Source: CAVRXT01 sp049644285 (lineage in GTDB: Bacteria; Acidobacteriota; Terriglobia; Acidiferrales; UBA7541). Taken from it: DNA of 33,618 nucleotides. Numbering within the stretch: the stretch's first letter is position 1; the number at the start of each line of letters is the position of its first letter. A program made the translations under genes and the position numbers. The notes beneath the pieces were generated by a model. That model made no database searches and had not been told where the DNA came from. It saw only the letters and a program-made list of their open reading frames with translations. Where the stretch lies: positions 1 to 33,618 of the forward strand of contig JBARRP010000082.1 in the NCBI GenBank assembly GCA_049644285.1, written 5' to 3'. This document shows positions 31,544 to 33,618 of this stretch, one piece after another.

Positions 31544-32952
31544 TGATTGATCCACTTGCGGGCTTCCTCCGCCAATTGTCGCGAATCCGCCAGCGAGGCG
31601 GCTTCCGCGTAAATTCTTACGACCGGCTCGGTTCCCGAAGGTCGCATCAAGAGCCAGGCGCCGTCATCGAAAAAGAACTTGCAGCCGTCGATGCGAACAG
31701 TCTTCACCACCCGCCGCCCTGCAAATTGCTGGACTTCCTCTGCCAGGCGTTTCCGGAGACTCGCCTGAGTGTTGTCCGTGACGTGGATGTTCACACGAAT
31801 CGGCCAGTATCCGCCGCCCACCCGGCCGAAGAGATCGCGGAGCTGTTCAGCGAGCGATGAGCGGCGGGTCGCGATCATCTCCGCGACCAGAAGACAGGCA
31901 AGGATTCCGTCCTTTTCCGGTACGTGGCTGCGGATCGTTAATCCAGCGCTTTCTTCGCCGCCGATAACGATCTTGTCTTCGCGGATGAACTCGCCAACGT
32001 ACTTGAAGCCCACCGGCGTCTCGTAGAGTGCTACGCCGTGGAGCCGCGCGACAGCATCGACCAGATGCGACGTAGCCACGCTGCGGGAGGCCCCCAGCTT
32101 CCATCCTCGTGCCTGGATCAGATAATCGAAGAGCAGTCCTAGAATGTGATTCGGCGAGATGAAACCGCCGTCGGAGTCGAGAATGCCGAAACGGTCGGCA
32201 TCTCCGTCGGTCCCAAGCCCGGCCGAGGCCTTTTTCTCGAGGACGATCTTCCGTAAAGGTGCCAGATTTTCTTCCGAAGGATCGGGGCCGCTGCCGTCGA
32301 ACAGCACATCCCGGGTCACCCGGATCGCCGTCACCGCCACGCCCTGATCGGTCAGAAGCTTGTCGAGCCAGCCGCCCCCGCAGCCGTGCAAGGCGTCACA
32401 CGTGAAGGAAACTTTCGCCGCGCGGAGGGCGTCGAAGTGCACCAATTCCACAAGACGAGCCAAATAATTGTCGCGCAGGTCTACGCTCACGAACTCGTTG
32501 CGATCCGCGAGTTCGTTCGCCTCGAAGTCTTCTCGAGCGAGGGCCGCGGCGCGGGCTTCGATCTCCTTTGTTACTTCGGGCAGCGCTGGGCCGGCATCGG
32601 GTCCCGAGAATTTAAGCCCATTGTAGTCGGCTGGGTTATGGCTCGCGGTGATGTTGAGGCCGCCGTCAAGCTTACGCCGCAGAATTTCGTAAGCGATTGC
32701 CGGAGTCGGCGTCGCGGCCCGGCAGAAAAGAACCTGGCATCCGTGCGCGTCAAGGACTTGCGCGGAAGCACGGGCAAATTCCTCGGAAAAGAAGCGCGTG
32801 TCATATCCAACCAGAATTGTGGGCGTCTTCTTGCGACTGCTCATGTAGCCGGCAATGGCCGTCGCGGCGCGACGCACTCCGGGAAACGTGAAGTCGCTGC
32901 CGATGACACCACGCCAGCCGGAGGTTCCGAAATGGATCGCTTGGCTCGCCAC
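31540..32952 (-). CDS. Phosphoglucomutase/phosphomannomutase family protein
   Basis: A 470-aa alpha-D-phosphohexomutase. The phosphoserine is Ser104 in 'TASHNP', the Mg2+ loop is DGDADR (249-254), the sugar-binding loop is 'GGEESAG' (331-337) and the phosphate-binding loop 'RPSGTEP' is near 438. 'GGEESAG' is the phosphoglucomutase type rather than the 'GGEQSGH' of GlmM, so I favour a glucose-1/6-phosphate role, though mannose cannot be excluded. The start is GTG 32952; there is no Shine-Dalgarno and a TACAAT lies at 32966-32961, so the message may be leaderless. It is coupled to the ftsB-like gene. Confidence 0.9.
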   Translation of the reverse strand: MASQAIHFGTSGWRGVIGSDFTFPGVRRAATAIAGYMSSRKKTPTILVGYDTRFFSEEFARASAQVLDAHGCQVLFCRAATPTPAIAYEILRRKLDGGLNITASHNPADYNGLKFSGPDAGPALPEVTKEIEARAAALAREDFEANELADRNEFVSVDLRDNYLARLVELVHFDALRAAKVSFTCDALHGCGGGWLDKLLTDQGVAVTAIRVTRDVLFDGSGPDPSEENLAPLRKIVLEKKASAGLGTDGDADRFGILDSDGGFISPNHILGLLFDYLIQARGWKLGASRSVATSHLVDAVARLHGVALYETPVGFKYVGEFIREDKIVIGGEESAGLTIRSHVPEKDGILACLLVAEMIATRRSSLAEQLRDLFGRVGGGYWPIRVNIHVTDNTQASLRKRLAEEVQQFAGRRVVKTVRIDGCKFFFDDGAWLLMRPSGTEPVVRIYAEAASLADSRQLAEEARKWINQ

Positions 32953-32960
32953 GCGGGGCT

Positions 32961-32966
32961 ATTGTA
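32961..32966 (-). promoter_or_regulatory. -10 element of a likely leaderless transcript
   Basis: TACAAT on the minus strand. The expected start point, about 7 nt downstream, falls at or within 2-3 nt of the GTG of the phosphohexomutase. A clear -35 is not visible. Confidence 0.4.
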
Positions 32967-33030
32967 TCTTGGCGCGCAAGCACCCAGCAGCAAAGATTCA
33001 CGTAGCGAGGTAAGAGTAAAGGTTCCGAAA

Positions 33031-33387
33031 ATGCCCAAGCGAGACAAAATCATTGTGCTCGTGACGTGCGCCTCCCGCCCCGAAGCTCAGAAGATTGGGC
33101 GCGCGCTTGTGGAAGCGAGACTCGCTGCTTGCGTGAGTGTCATTGGAACCCCTGTGCGATCCATCTACCGTTGGAAGGGCCGTCTGGAGAATGCCAAGGA
33201 GTTTCTGGTGATGATTAAGACGTCCCGGTCGAGATTCGTCGAATTGCGCCGCGAAGTTCAGCGACTCCACAGCTACGACGTGCCGGAAGTGGTTGCCTTA
33301 CCGATCGTCGAAGGCTCACGCGAATACCTGGCGTGGATTCAAGAGAACATCGGCAAGCAGCGGAAGCGATGGAAGCGGAGAAAGTAG
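33031..33387 (+). CDS. cutA: Divalent cation tolerance protein CutA
   Basis: A 118-aa CutA1: 'IVLVTCASRPEAQKIGRALVEARLAACVSV', 'SIYRWKGRLENAKEFLVMIKTSRSRF' and 'HSYDVPEVVALPIVEGSREYLAWI' are the three conserved blocks. The protein is a very stable trimer of PII-like folds, linked to copper tolerance in E. coli, though its molecular role is unsettled. ATG 33031 has AAAGG upstream; the open frame extends back to 32386 only because it is antisense to the mutase. The C-terminus has an unusual basic tail ('KQRKRWKRRK'). It diverges from the phosphohexomutase over 78 nt. Confidence 0.95.
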   Translation: MPKRDKIIVLVTCASRPEAQKIGRALVEARLAACVSVIGTPVRSIYRWKGRLENAKEFLVMIKTSRSRFVELRREVQRLHSYDVPEVVALPIVEGSREYLAWIQENIGKQRKRWKRRK

Positions 33388-33537
33388 AGGAGTACCAAGA
33401 ACTTTGGTTAGGCGAGGGCGCAGCCAGCTCGCTGGCACTGTTCAAGACCGTTTCGACGTGCTCTCTCGTGCGGCTCCGTTGTAACCCGCAAGGCACCGTA
33501 GATTCTCTCTTAGGTGTCAAGAAATTTTTCTTTTGGA

Positions 33538-33618
33538 GTGGCAGAACCTTTTCTTGTTGAGCTCATGCAGCCTCTGCTGCGCAATGGCCAGACGCTGGAG
33601 CTAGGTGATAGAGTTTGG
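33538..33618 (+). CDS. Possible start of an unidentified gene, cut by window edge
   Basis: From GTG 33538 an open frame of 27 codons runs to the window end ('MAEPFLVELMQPLLRNGQTLELGDRVW'), with GGA just upstream and an AT-rich patch (33519-33532) before it. The peptide is protein-like, but too short to assign. The 150 nt between cutA and this point hold no gene I can support. Confidence 0.3.
   Translation, partial: MAEPFLVELMQPLLRNGQTLELGDRVW

Noticed and set aside
33369..33560. 63-codon frame overlapping the cutA end
   Set aside because: It starts inside cutA in another frame without a good ribosome site, and its end is a low-complexity Phe/Ser stretch.

Overview
The window is high-GC bacterial chromosome with compact operons and no phage, IS transposase, CRISPR, rRNA or tRNA that I can see. 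Several features suggest a soil Acidobacteriota or a close relative: split glycine dehydrogenase subunits, a fused FTCD, many GTG/TTG starts, a secreted lineage-type hypothetical protein, and intergenic repeats of a style common in that phylum. This assignment is inference; no marker gene in the window settles it.

Layout. 1-883 (minus): a small unknown protein translationally coupled to a Clp-type AAA+ ATPase that runs off the left edge, behind one promoter covered by a dyad. 1229-6788 (plus): an alkyltransferase-like DNA repair protein, an ABC exporter pair, a quinone oxidoreductase, an OsmC peroxidase, a divergent two-pore-helix-type channel and a hotdog thioesterase. 7028-10763 (plus): ilvE, an aquaporin, pilT, recX. 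11067-15503 (minus): the complete gcvT-gcvH-gcvPA-gcvPB glycine cleavage operon. 15750-16299 (plus): a 59-aa cysteine-rich protein overlapping a degenerate RsbW-like ATPase. 16406-24889: histidine catabolism (hutI-ftcD-secreted protein, and hutU-NmrA protein, all minus) interrupted by a plus-strand secreted amidohydrolase. 25162-31093: acyl-CoA synthetase, thiG, CPBP protease (minus), a membrane acyltransferase-like protein and a secreted two-repeat protein. 31193-33618: phosphohexomutase-ftsB (minus), cutA (plus) and possibly the start of another gene.

How the genes work together. Urocanase, imidazolonepropionase and FTCD take urocanate to glutamate and deliver the formimino carbon to tetrahydrofolate. 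The neighbouring glycine cleavage system also feeds one-carbon folate, so the middle third is largely nitrogen and C1-folate catabolism; histidine ammonia-lyase is not in the window. The most unusual items are the dyad-controlled small protein/AAA+ pair, the Cys-rich/RsbW-like pair, the amidohydrolase lacking canonical metal ligands, the gcv promoter palindromes in place of a glycine riboswitch, and two kinds of intergenic repeat, one of which sits at three of the five convergent gene junctions.
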